From assembly GCA_009760855.2 (NCBI GenBank), contig WPIO01000001.1, positions 6,815,001 to 6,879,000 of the forward strand: a DNA stretch of 64,000 nt, written 5' to 3'. The position numbers and the translations under genes were made by a program. Below, piece after piece: positions 1-10,579 of the stretch. Positions within the stretch are counted from its first letter, which is position 1. Each line of letters starts with the position of its first letter. The DNA comes from Cristatella mucedo (lineage: Eukaryota; Bryozoa; Phylactolaemata; Cristatellidae). The notes under the pieces were generated by a model. It was not told the DNA's origin and ran no database searches. It worked only from the letters and a program-made list of their open reading frames with translations.

Positions 1-37
<37 letters not shown>
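1..37. repeat. (TG)n microsatellite at window start
   Basis: Near-perfect TG dinucleotide run that continues, interrupted, to about position 60. It is cut by the window edge, so its full length is unknown. Confidence 0.95.
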
Positions 38-38
<1 letters not shown>

Positions 39-269
39 TACGTGTGTGTGCGTGCGTGTGTCAATCGTGCTTGAACACGGCGAACGGAATGACGTGCTCT
101 CCGAACCCCAATATGTCGACCAACTTCATCCTAATTAATACACTAGTACTACCGAATCATTGTCGCAAATATGGATTGATTGGACTTTCAGTTCCAATTC
201 ATAGTATAGGCCCTGTTCACTGAGTTTTAATGCCTGGCAATGTCAATCGTCTCCCACAGATTGCCCAAC

Positions 270-985
270 TGAACTTGATAGGCAGGGAGGGATTTGTGAG
301 ATAACACCAAAAAAGAACACGAAAGAGAAAGTGAAAAGCATAGTTGAGTCAAAATGGCAGTCAAGGAAGTGATTAGCGTGAATCTAGCAGCTCAGGGTGG
401 CTAAAAATGTGCAAGTCTCCAGCAGGAGAGTAGATCGCATTGCCTAAGGATTATAGAAGTGAGTTTCGCAGTATAGGACCTGCAGAGCAAAGGCTTTTTT
501 CATCAATAGTCTGTGAGCGTAGAGAATAGAACAGCTAATTTATGATCCGTAAAATATCTGAGACTACTGACTGCCAAAAATGGTGCAGCAGTTCAGCCAG
601 GTATAAAGTAGCCAAGCCTTGACAGACCTTGTATATATAATCAATTTTTACATAATTCATTTGTATAGCTTACAGAGAACTTAAAAGTCTATTCAGCTCG
701 AGCCCACGATCTTGGTAATTAAATACATTCACCTTGACCTCGGTCATTGAAGGCTAGTGCCTTATCCACTAGGCCCTTGTGGGCCAGTGTACGAATTCTG
801 CTCTGCATCCATTATTCGATTGGAGCCATCGAAGCTACATCTGCAAAGGAGACACGGCGGAACCTCTGGGTTTTTGCTTACTAGCTTTTCAGCCACATTC
901 ATCGCGAACTGCATGGGCTTAATGTTATTTTTTCGGTAGCCCATCCGAGACGGATTGCAGTAGTCTAGCATAGACACAACCATGG
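270..985 (-). mobile_element. LINE-B fragment, interrupted by a SINE-A
   Basis: A degenerate non-LTR retrotransposon 3' portion in minus orientation. The segment 410-630 parallels copies at 49768-50285 and 63685-64000 (shared 'CAGGAGAGTAG', 'GAACAGCTAATTTAT' and 'TGGTGCAGCAG' pieces). The part 785-985 translates on the minus strand to SMLDYCNPSRMGYRKNNIKP, the C-terminal reverse-transcriptase region of these elements (typically 'LDYCNxLLxGLPxxxIKxLQ'). A SINE sits between the two parts with a short target duplication. Non-functional. Confidence 0.75.
632..772 (-). mobile_element. SINE-A copy nested in LINE-B
   Basis: Reading the minus strand: a tRNA-like head, then CTCGAGC (box-B-like), then the 'GAATAGA-TT-AGTTCTCT' tail and an AT-rich end. 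The LINE sequence on the left ends 'CCTTGT' and resumes on the right with 'CCTTGTGGGCCAG', so CCTTGT looks like a target-site duplication. Diverged from other SINE-A copies, with a short inserted stretch near 715-745. Confidence 0.75.
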
Positions 986-3149
986 CTAGTTACAGTTCTA
1001 GCATTACCGTATCGGACTTCAAGAGACATTTACTCACACGGACGCTCGCTCCGAGACAGCACACGGGCGGCTCTTCCTGGCGTACCAGTCGCAACAGAAT
1101 TCTGGGTCCGCTCGCTCCACAAATCATTTTTCCCCGAAGCAACCCGGCCCTTCAAAGGCGGGCCAACGTGCAGCTGCCGGGCACCGGCCAGTCATTCAAC
1201 CATACCAAGGAGACCATTACATAACATGTCGAAAAAACAGCCCGTACTGATTCGTCATGAATTATTACGGCGGCTCAAAAGTTTACCAGTGGCATCTGTG
1301 TTGTGAATATTAGAAACCATGAATATCATAAGCTTAGGCTATAATTTCGTGTAAGAAATTTTGAAAATTAGTTAACCTAGCATCCGAATATAGTAGACGA
1401 CCTATTGTTTCGTCTTTTGATTTTTCAGACAGTTAACGGCTGCAAGTTGACACATGTAGACTTATTTCAGAGGTATGGACAAGAATGATGGCTCTGTATT
1501 CGGCTACCACATTCATGCCTACTTGAATTGGAAATAATTCTACACTCTGTTGGCCATACTTCGCTCTGCCAGTCTCGGCAGTGGCGCTGTTAGATCCAGC
1601 AGGGTAAAGGAGCTGCCACGTTCAGAACGAGATAAAGAAAAAGCTTTTTGACACATCAGAGCGGGGCAACGTAGCTAAGACCACAAGTTTTGGTCCTTGT
1701 CGGTGACAGGCGCTGACGCTCAGTCGAGCAGGTCGAGACCAATCGACAGAAAGTTACGTAGGCATAGGCAGCATTCTCTATTCCAGCCAAAATCCTACTT
1801 TTCGAAAAGAAATTCGTACTTCCGTCAGCTTCGTACTGGTGCTGCCGTTGGCATTGCAGTCTGCTAGCCTCCTAGTCTGCAAATGCCGACTCAAAATATC
1901 AACTGCATTCTTCGTTTCTCCTACCCAACTTTTTTTAATCCACATTAATCGACACCGAATTCCAAAGCAAGCCTCACATATTCTACATCTGTTATACTAT
2001 GTGCAAGTTTATGAACTTCTATAAAGCCCTTGGGCTAAGGATAGCACTTGCAATGTTTGTATCCATATATTTGGAGGTACGTTAAGAGAGCGACCACCTC
2101 CTCTTATAGTTCGACGAGCTATAATCTGTGTATATATTATTTAACATGGAGCATCGTCCTCAAGTCGTGCTGGAAGCTGCGTGCATGGCAGTGGGCATTA
2201 GCTTCGTGCATTACAGTGGGCATTGTAAATGTTCTGGCTTAAGGACTTCGGCAAAATTTGCAGGCAGGATGCCGTGTGCACACGTCGTATTGGTCGATAT
2301 GGTCTATACGACGTTTCTGTTAGGAATAACATACGGGCACCAGCGAGAAATAGTAACACCATCAGTTTTTTCCACTCTCTTCCTTCTGTCCAGATTTTCT
2401 TCACAAATTCTTAAAGAGTAAGACTCACGGACCAATATCAAAAGAATAATCTAAATCTACTAGTACATTTTTCGAAAGTGTGAGCAGCTGCAGGACCGGC
2501 ATGACAAAGTGGTGTACAAGAGTGCTAGGTATCCGTCCATTCGAAATGTACTTTACCATTCGTCTCCCCATCCTTCGGCAGACAGTCTTTTTTGCCATGA
2601 CTGTGCCTGCCGTAGATGCCTGCACATATCTGTATATCGCTTCGTCTGAGGAATTTAACACTTCAAAAACTCATGAGATAGCGCCGATATATTGCCAGAT
2701 AATGTTGGCATGACATCAATGGCAATCTGACATTTTAGAAAGCAAGTAAAAAAAAAAGTAGGAGCTCAATATACAGACCGCGCACAACTGGCAAAAATTG
2801 TCATATACTGCCAAGCTATTCCATCAAAATAAACCTCTGACAGGAACCACCGTTCACTGGTCTAATAACCACACTAGCTGGCGTCTGAGTACGAAACCAG
2901 CTTCAATCGACTACTACTTTCCATGAACTTGCTTCTGTTCCAACGCTTGCTGCATCCGGCCCCAGAACTGTAATACCATGACATGATCCATCTTTCAAAT
3001 ATCTACAACAACACATCAAAGCGGTTTCCTAGTGTGCCGGTATGCCCAATTTTTCCTAGAATCAAGGGAGGAGCCCTTTAAACATACACAGTAACTAAGT
3101 ATAACAATTACTATAGCCTAGCTAAAATCACAGCGTTCGAAAATTTGAG
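986..3149. other. No recognised feature
   Basis: About 2.2 kb downstream of the gene. Open frames here are under 100 codons, overlap one another on both strands and resemble no family I know. The 80-codon frame at 982-1224 is basic and Ser-rich but has no supporting context. I see no tRNA or clear repeat. Confidence 0.6.
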
Positions 3150-3204
3150 TGCCTGCACTGGGGTGCCTAATAAATAAAGGTTTGCCCTACACTGGCATAC
3201 GATG

Positions 3205-3300
3205 CATGACACTAGTACTTGGGTATTAGTTCTCTTGCAGCGAGCTGTAAAGCACCAGGATTACGAGATTACATTCCCTTATGGCGATATATAAACAAAG
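3205..3300 (+). mobile_element. LINE-C 3' tail fragment
   Basis: The stretch 'TTAGTTCTCTTGCAGCGAGC' followed by 'TGTAAAGCACC' and a 'GCGATATATAAAC' end parallels the 3' end of the element at 54185-54585. Only the last roughly 100 bp remain. Confidence 0.6.
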
Positions 3301-3822
3301 TATTGTCGCACAAATTATTTTCATATATCTAGGATGCTAGAGATAATCTGGATAGGTAATTTCCATGTCTAGACGCACCAGATGATAAACACGCAGTCCT
3401 TGGTGAATTTTCAGGCAAGTGTTGCAGCAGGCTAAAGAAGCACATCCCTGATTTCACACTCAGTAGGCAGATCTTAGATATGGCCACATTTCAGATGCTG
3501 CATGGGTTCTGTCAGTTTTAACTACCTGCTTATCACCAACTCTAACTTTCAACAACGAGCAAACACGGGTTCGGTTAAGCTAATTATGAAAAGTGCACGA
3601 CGACACACTTCAAAAGCCCGTCGATTGCAAACCAAGCTCTATCATCTGCAAAAATGACTGCTAAATCTACAAGGAGAATCAGCACCACAATTTTGCAGCG
3701 CCAGAGGCTTTCAGCAAATTTCGCAAGATTTCGTTCGGTAAACAGTTAATACGGTAAACAGTTGGTAACTTTTCTAGCAGTGATATTGCTGTTTCCAGCT
3801 TCTGGTCATCGATCTAGTAATG

Positions 3823-4030
3823 GTGTGCATGCTGCTACTAACCGCACTTACATGCTAACCCTGTGCATGTCATCCCTAACCATGTTTATTCTTGTTGTTT
3901 ATCGAGCATGCTACCACTAACCATCAAATCGTGTTTCCTTTGCAGCAAGTGTAAATCACCTAGAAAGAGATTGAGTCTCAGAGAGTGCTTTTTATCAAGT
4001 GTCATTATAACTATTATTAAACCAAGTCTT
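3823..4030 (+). mobile_element. LINE-A 3' end fragment
   Basis: Matches the 3' untranslated region of the LINE-A copies at 26378-26985 and 40545-41052: 'CTGTGCATGTCA', 'TTGTTGTTTATC', then 'GTGTAAATCACCTAGAAAGA' and a degraded TTA-type tail. No coding sequence remains. Confidence 0.8.
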
Positions 4031-4644
4031 TCTGTTAACATGCTTGGGAACTTGGGCCTCTAATACAGTCTTCACAACTGAAACAGGACCTGGCAGCTAC
4101 CCACTGCTGCCAAAAGAATGCCTCTGAGAGAAGTCGAGTAGTCATGCTCTAGCAGTTTTAAGAATGCTACTCGGTGAGGGTAATTTTGTCATGTCCTTGA
4201 AAAAATTGCCGAGCAGAATACATTAGGTAAACATATACGAACCGGTGGTTTACTTACCACAAGTTTTAAAAATGAGCAAGCTTTGTTAATTTATGAACGA
4301 CGAGAATTTTCTATTGCACATACCAACTTGCACAATGGCCTTTACAATTTTAATTTTTATCTACTGGTGTGAATCAAGTCCAGAAATAGAACAAGTGCTA
4401 AACAAACCTATTACGCGTGTAATATTTTAGCAGAAGCAAAGCCAGGGAAGGGAGTTGGCAGGGGTGGCAGCTGCCACCCCTGGCTTAGTAGGTGGGAGCC
4501 AAGTCTGACACCCGGTCGGCGGCCAGCAGCTGTGCCCCGTGCCACCCGGCACCCCAATCCTGGCGTCGCCTCTGCATTTTATGATAGATTGGGTTAGAAA
4601 TAGAACTAAGCAACCTTTACATGAGTTCTAAAGATTTTAGGGTA

Positions 4645-5490
4645 AATAATAATAATAATACATTTGTCTAGCATCCTCAGATAACTGAATCTCTTTTTAG
4701 GTGCTTTATAAAGGCTGTAAAGGAAGGATGATCGAATGGTTGATGGTAGCATGCTTAACGTCAACAAGCATGACACGGTTAAGAGTGGGGGTCAGTTACA
4801 GGGTCAGCATGCAAATATGGCTAGTGGCAGCATGCACAGTGTCAGCATGCACCATCATGCACAGTGTCAGCATCAGCATGCACAGTGTCAGCATGCACAG
4901 TGTCAGCATCACACTAAGGACAAATCACAAGGACCTACTAAATGCTGCAATAAATAGACGCATTTTTAGCTTCTTTTTAAATTTCGTCAAGTCTGGTGAT
5001 GTCATGATGCAAGTCGGAATGAGTTCCAGGCTTTGGGAGCAAACTAACTAAAGGCACAGTCCCTAATGGATTTGAGGCTCGTATGAGGTATAAGTAAACA
5101 ATTATATTCCGAAAAGCGTGTAATATGATGCCTAGCCTGGTGGGGAAGTAGCTCAGATAGGTTGGGGCCAGAGAATGAAGACACTTACAAGTGAGTGACT
5201 GAACCTTGAAGTCGATGTGCTGCTTGACTGGAAGCCAGTGCACGTCGGCGAGAAGTGGTGTGATATGGCAACTGCGACTCTCGCGACAGACAAGCCTAGC
5301 TGCAGAGTTTTGCGCCAGCTGTAAGTGCCTGATTGCACAGGCCGGCAGACCAGCAAGCAGTGAATTACAGAAGTCGAGACAGGATGTCACGAATGCATGG
5401 GCCAATTTAGATGTAGTATCCCTATCTAAGCAAGCCAGAATTTTAGCAATGTCATGTATCTGAAAGTAGGCAGACTTGACTGTGAAGGGT
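4645..5490 (-). mobile_element. LINE-A, 5'-truncated 3' part
   Basis: Minus-oriented copy beginning with an (AAT)n tail at 4645, then the 'GCATCCTCAGATAACTGAAT' tail segment. The frame at 4977-5405 encodes the reverse-transcriptase C terminus (FVTSCLDFCNSLLAGLPACA, then LLADVHWLPVKQHIDFKV). The catalytic part is missing. The 3' untranslated region carries a private tandem expansion at 4800-4915. Confidence 0.9.
4800..4915 (-). repeat. 15-18 bp tandem repeat inside LINE-A 3' UTR
   Basis: Several units of 'CAGCATGCACAGTGT' with small variants. Other LINE-A copies carry only one or two of these units at the same place, so the array grew after insertion or in this subfamily. Confidence 0.85.
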
Positions 5491-5839
5491 TATGCTGAAT
5501 GCGGATGAATATGCAGACTGACAGCCTCATAGGTGGTACCAAGGAACAGGAAACGAAGTCTCAACTAAACAGATTTACAATCCTCTCAGAACAGGTCCAC
5601 ATGACCAGGCAGCAATAGTGTGAGTTCCCAACAACACAAAGCACCCTTGCTAATTTTGGAAATCCGGCATCGAAACATCTTGAAATCAAAAGGAATGCTT
5701 TTTTTTACTTATATTAGTGTCACCATGTTGAATAGAGCCACTCGAAAAAGGCTACAAAATAGGTTTCTGCTTGCAATGGAGTTACCTCACTACACTGCCA
5801 CGTGCACAACTGAACTGCCAAAGTTGAACCTCCCATTAA

Positions 5840-6110
5840 GGTCCCCTACCTGCAACCTTGTAACTGCTACACTACATCACTTCTCACTAGCATTCGCTGG
5901 CACCCCATCAAGCAATATATCGACTTCAGGGTTCTTTCAATCACTTGTAGGTCGGTTTAATTTCTTGCTCCGGCCTTCCAACCTAAAATACTTTCTAATC
6001 AAGCTTCGCTAAGTACCATCTGCTCTTCTGAGTAAAGTTGTTTAGGTGAGCCTCTAACTAACCTCAAATCCTTTGCAGACCGTGCCCTCAAGTTCGGTCG
6101 TGAGTTTAAG
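5840..6110 (+). mobile_element. Degenerate LINE-A fragment
   Basis: Plus orientation. 'CATTCGCTGGCACCCCATCA' then 'TCGACTTCAGGGTTCTTTCA' correspond to the reverse-transcriptase C-terminal 'LHWLPVKQRIDFKVLSL' region of LINE-A, and 'CCTCAAATCCTTTGCAGACC' to its 'NLKSFGDR' part. Highly decayed, with no usable frame. Confidence 0.7.
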
Positions 6111-6554
6111 TCCTACTGCAGGTAATTGCCAGTCGTAAATAGGGCACAAGCCACTAAAGGCCTTCTGATGCTAGATAAACGAGGCTGCTGAACTATCTGC
6201 TTTTTACTTGGCTTTAGATGCCTTTAAGCTACATATGATGCCGCATAACGACATGATGATTGTGGATGTCAAATAGCCATATCCGAATATTCGATGACTA
6301 CCAAAGGCTGTGAATAAAGTGCCGGTAGTCTTAGTCTTTGACCACTTTTCCACTTCCAGAATCAACGGTGCTTATGGTACTGGAAGGAGTGGCAAAATGA
6401 CAAATTCTCATTTAAATTCAAATTCTCAAAAATTCTTCATTCAAGTCAGTATTCAAGTTAGTACCATTGAAGAGACTGCTGATGAGTGGCTAAAAGAGCC
6501 GGTTTAAACTGTCGAGTTATAAGGTTGAAGTGCCTGCTCAGTGGCACACCCCAA

Positions 6555-6808
6555 TCATGGGTTTCTAGAAACATCTACCTTACATAGCTGATCGCACGAG
6601 CACAGTCGGCAAGGGTAAGCCATGGTTTCTCCAATTTTGAACTGTAAACACACTGCTCGTGCTCTGCGGTATCGGCACCTTGCTTCACAGTGGCAAAGGT
6701 GATGGCATCTGTGAAACCTAACTGCCAAATAGTCATGCAGGGTGAGATAAACAAGATCAACGGCTGATAAGGCGAACGGCAAAGGCGACATGAGACAGGG
6801 CATACTGA
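6555..6808 (-). CDS. PITRM1: Probable last exon of PITRM1, frame unresolved
   Basis: One frame contains FALSAVDLVYLTLHDYLAV, matching the helix after 'HRE' in PITRM1 ('LFAVS-D-LLAVSDRYLG'). The phase-0 end of exon 22 cannot be joined to it: acceptors at 6808 and 6804 give phase 1 or 2, and the phase-0 reading from 6804 hits a stop after about 15 codons. Beyond LAV the frame degenerates, while the neighbouring frame reads FTDAITFATVKQGAD, which looks more like the expected final strand. Either a one-base indel (assembly error or real mutation) or an unrecognised splice is present. Boundaries are approximate. Confidence 0.5.
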
Positions 6809-7128
6809 CTACAAGGTTAAGACAGGTATGCTTAAATACCGAGCTATACAAAATAGCTAGGTTGTCACCGAGCAATGGCATCGAACATGCCTCCTCTGAC
6901 ACACATACCAGAGGGTGGAAAAATCTAGGACTAAACTGAGCAGCTTCAAGACCGACACGGACAGCCTCAGTCGCGACTGAAAGCATAATGGCTTATCGAT
7001 TGTAAAAATGGAGCCAGATGCAGCTAAGAATTTGAATTCTGATACTACCGAGGTGCATATCCGTCCAATTCAATCGATGCTTACCTCTCAGTGATGCTTC
7101 TAATTGTATGCACATTAGTGGATCTCAC

Positions 7129-7218
7129 GCTTTCACGATGTGCTTGCTTCAAGTCATCACTAATGCCATACAGGAATTGTGACATGCCTTTGTCACCTGG
7201 TGCCAGTGGCTTGTCGAT
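7129..7218 (-). CDS. PITRM1: PITRM1 exon 22
   Basis: Acceptor TTGTAG, phase 0. It encodes IDKPLAPGDKGMSQFLYGIS then DDLKQAHRES, matching 'VDAPVAPSDKGM--FLYGLSDEMKQAHRE'. Two donors are possible: AGC|GTGAGA at 7129 (phase 0, better sequence) or C|GTGAAA at 7137 (phase 1). The choice matters because neither clean combination reaches the next exon in the right frame with confidence. Confidence 0.93.
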
Positions 7219-7404
7219 CTACAACAATCAAATAAAGAGAACACAATGCTGGACTTAGGTGTGTGAGCGAACCCCTGCATGAGCACACATAGTGACACAT
7301 ACTGCCAACTACACGATGGATTAGATTGCCAGCAGGAGACAAATTAGCTAGTGGTGAAGATAATAGCACCCTAATAATTAAAGCAACGTCAGTAGATATT
7401 TAAT

Positions 7405-7650
7405 ATAATAATAATGATAATAATAACACTAGGCCATTTGTATTTGTTCTCTAAGAGAACCAATCTCTAACCAGGCACTTTACAGCTTGCGCCAAGAGAA
7501 TCACACACAAGGGTTAGTGTCATGCAGGGTATCAAGTATGAAAAAGCAAACATGCATTATGCTTAGGCCAGCATGCCAAAATAAACACGGATACATTCAT
7601 ACCCACCGGTTAGTAAAACCGTAGCAGAAAACATTAAAGAATAGAAACAC
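7405..7650 (-). mobile_element. LINE-C 3' tail fragment
   Basis: Minus orientation. An (AAT/AAC)n tail at 7405 is followed by 'TCTCTAAGAGAACCAATCTC' and 'CCAGGCACTTTACAGC', then 'CAAGAGAATCA' and 'AAGGGTTAGTG', matching the inverted 3' end of the LINE-C at 54185-54585. It lies in the intron between PITRM1 exons 21 and 22. Confidence 0.7.
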
Positions 7651-7872
7651 GGCCGACAAGAAAGGCAAGGTTGCATGGCCCTAGTCTTGCACGGAAAAGG
7701 CATGCCAATCTGTCTTGGCTACCAAAACCAACCGGCTTTGCCAGCCACAAAGCGGTGGTGCACGTCAGCATCTGCCCGTGTGTAGTGCTGCTCGAAGGGT
7801 AGGACTAGCTAGACAAGGCAAATTGGTTGGGCACACCTCAAGAAAGAGGTTTTCAAAGGTTTCTTAGTTAAG

Positions 7873-7873
<1 letters not shown>

Positions 7874-7922
<49 letters not shown>

Positions 7923-8124
7923 CCTCCCTCCCTCTCTCCCTCCCTCCCTCCCTCCCTCCCTCCCTCCCCCCCTCCCTCCCTCCCTCCCTCCCTCCCTCCC
8001 TCCCTCCCTCCCTCCCTCCCTCCCTCCCTCCCTCCCTCCCTCCCTCCCCCTCCCTCCCTCCCCCCCCCCTCCCCCTCCCTCCCTCCCTCCCTCCCTCCCT
8101 CCCTCCCTCCCTCCCTCCCTCCCT

Positions 8125-8209
<85 letters not shown>
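7874..8209. repeat. (CT)n-(CCCT)n-(CT)n polypyrimidine tract
   Basis: A 336-bp uninterrupted pyrimidine run: a CT block, a long CCCT/CCT block, then a second CT block, giving near mirror symmetry. The Arg/Glu/Gly frame on the other strand is a translated microsatellite and not a gene. It lies in a PITRM1 intron, where the transcript would carry the polypurine strand. Confidence 0.97.
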
Positions 8210-8211
<2 letters not shown>

Positions 8212-8764
8212 TTTCCCTTGTCTGTTTCCATTTTTTTCCTTGCCTTTCTCCCTGTCTTCCTGTTTCTCTGTCTATACCCTCTCTCTTTCTGTAAACTCCT
8301 TCTTTGTTATTGACGGCCTTGGCATCACACTCGAGGTGCTCCTGACACCTCAATCAGATTAACTCACCAGTCAGCTAAAAGATCAACAGGCATAAGCTTG
8401 CGAATTTTCTCAGTCACTGCATTATTGATCTACTGAGACGACGAATTACAATAGCTTGTCATCAATTGTCGCCTGAAGGCCAGCACAGCAGCTATAGGAG
8501 AAATAGAACACACACACATAGCATCCCCTCCTGGTCAAACCGGAACCAGCAGTAAGACACTATCCACAATTCAGACAATGAGAAAACTTGGCAACAGCCC
8601 TTTGCTCTGGGCGATGATCCGAAAGCAACTTTCACTGCGCATACACCATCTTTGTGCTTGTACATCAAGCTAGCTTTAATTGTGTACACCTTCCTATACC
8701 AGAGAGGGATAAAGAACTTCAGTAAAAGAAATTGCCTCCATGTAATTGCAAAATACAGAGCAAC

Positions 8765-8895
8765 CAGAGGCCACCTACTGTAGGACTGAATGCCGAAAAA
8801 ACTTGGCCTTGAGTGGGGAACGATGCTGAAATCTCTGGGCTGCCAGTCGTGGTCTCTACCGATTAGCTAATGAGACTACTTGTCCTACGGCGTTC
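8765..8895 (-). mobile_element. SINE-C, tRNA-derived
   Basis: Minus strand reads a tRNA-like head, 'TCATTAGCTAATCGGTAGAG' (box A-like), a 'CTGGCAGCCCAGAGATTTC' middle, and a degraded box B, followed by a body with 'CCCCACTCAAGGC'. A similar head is at 19740-19850. Intact tRNA folding is not apparent, so a tRNA-derived repeat is preferred over a functional tRNA. Confidence 0.55.
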
Positions 8896-9129
8896 AACAT
8901 AGTGCTATAAAGCCTCGGCTTTAAACTGACACGTATGCTCACGAGCCAAATCTTGGTATACTGTGTGAATAAATGTGTATGTTTATTACTGCAAATTGCA
9001 TCCCAAGCTGCAACAATGACATCTGCTGTGGTCGCCTACATTAAGCTGCTGGAGAAGAGAGCTTCCATATTGTATCTGGTTTAAGTCCAGGATCAGAGGC
9101 TAGTGACCACGATCTATTTGATCGCTCAG

Positions 9130-9172
9130 ATGCATAATTATAATATATATCATAATTATAATTAATTATATC
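9130..9172. repeat. AT-rich palindromic stretch
   Basis: 'ATAATTATAATATATATC' followed by 'ATAATTATAATTAATTATA' contains nested inverted and direct repeats of ATAATTATAAT. It could be the residual tail of a degraded SINE or LINE. No other function is visible. Confidence 0.5.
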
Positions 9173-9568
9173 AGGTCTCAGCTGCACCATGCCTATGGTA
9201 GAAGAAAAAGCTTAATACCCTGTGCAGAAATACCATCTAGCTGTGCACGAATATTCTCTAATATAGCAGTCGTACCAACCGTTATGCAAGCAAAAAAGCT
9301 CTCCTTTGAAAAATAAAATGTAGAATTGCTGTAAACCAATATCCAGACAGAACAGAGAGGCCAGTCGATAAACTGTCGGTGCCAAGCCAAAATCAACGGT
9401 TGCTGCTTACTTAATTGTCACACACGTACAATTGGCAAACCATGCGAGAGCAGGCTGAGAGTAAACGGCTGCAAGTGGAAAAGTACGTGCGTGCGCGCGC
9501 AAAATCGATCGTTAAGAGAGGCTGTGATTTCCATAATCGAGAACATTCAACAAAAAGCTGCTATGCAC

Positions 9569-9683
9569 CTTTTGGAATGCTCCCAGGATGGCTTCATCCA
9601 CATCTCGCTGTTCAAAGTTGCCGCTGTGAATCCAAGCAGCTGCGGATCTGAACACGTCCAGCGTCTTCGAGCAGTTGGGATCT
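9569..9683 (-). CDS. PITRM1: PITRM1 exon 21
   Basis: Acceptor ATCAG, donor AAG|GTGCAT; separated from exon 20 by only 109 bp. It encodes DPNCSKTLDVFRSAAAWIHS then GNFEQRDVDEAILGAFQK, matching 'SYRDPN---T---F--A--W---G-FT--DIDEAKL--F'. Phase 2 in, 0 out. Confidence 0.95.
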
Positions 9684-9792
9684 CTGATGAAAACGGGGAA
9701 TCAAGCATCAGCTTAAAACATGGTTCGGTGTTACGCTGGAACAGCTAGACAATGCTGACAATCTTGTGGGGGAGGCAGCGGGGTGCACTCAC

Positions 9793-9918
9793 CTATACGA
9801 ATAGAAGCTGAGAGCGCCCGAGCTGGCGGTGGTGGCACCGCCGCCGTACGCGCCTCCTTTCTCACGGATCTCGCGATGCAAGTATTTATTTGTCAGCAGG
9901 CGAGCAAGCACAGTCAGC
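9793..9918 (-). CDS. PITRM1: PITRM1 exon 20: [10 protein letters not shown] motif
   Basis: Acceptor GACAG, donor AG|GTGAGT. It encodes [20 protein letters not shown] then [20 protein letters not shown]. The R-x-x-G-G-A-Y motif supplies the conserved Arg and Tyr of the C-terminal domain that contact substrate near the active site across the enclosed chamber; both are present. Phases 2 and 2. Confidence 0.97.
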
Positions 9919-10283
9919 CTGTCATCAGATGCAGCGTGCAAATTTCATGCACTGCGCAGTATTGTGCAGCGCTCCTGACAACTTCAAGAAAGCATTCACT
10001 CAATGGTGGCTACAGATTGAAAACGTCAGTGGTTTTCTATAAAGGGATATGGGTGAGCATTGCCAGCTTAGTAGCACGCTCAATCTGAGAGCACCACGAT
10101 GTAAGCGACTGCACGAGGCTATTGGCTGGTAAAATAAAGCTAAACGGCACGGCCGATCGCCAAAATCGTGACCATATCCCGAAAAGTTACCACAGAAAAT
10201 ATCGTGCATGTGGTGCCGTGGCGGAGCCACTGCCACGGAGGTGTCGATAGGCGTGCTTCGCAGCACCGTAGCCGGCCGGCAAC

Positions 10284-10350
10284 AGTCACCGTGTCTACCG
10301 TGGCAAGTCACCGTATCTACCGTGGCATGTCACTGTGGCTACCGTGGCGT
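10284..10350. repeat. 22-bp minisatellite, three units
   Basis: Three tandem copies of a 22-bp unit beginning 'AGTCACCGTGTCTACCGTGG'; the second differs at one position and the third at about four. Located in the intron between PITRM1 exons 19 and 20. Confidence 0.85.
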
Positions 10351-10579
10351 ATACCCAGGCAGACACACAAACACACACTCGGGAAATCAGTCACCCGACA
10401 AGAAAGCATGTCAGCTCATGCTTCGATTGTGCAGCAATGGCCTTAACAAAGCAGGCTTCAGTAAGGTCATGAGCAGAGAGGCACACCCTTAACTACGCTA
10501 TTTCGTGACCACAATGGGTGTGCGACCGGACATGGAGTGCAGCAAGGTGCATAAGCAAACTTGCAGCTGCAAATGATCA

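Noticed and set aside
982-1224. 80-codon plus frame as a small gene
   Set aside because: It has no homology, no context and no codon signal that separates it from chance.
7868-8353. 161-codon Arg/Glu/Gly-rich minus frame
   Set aside because: It is a translation of the (CT)n/(CCCT)n microsatellite and has no coding signature.
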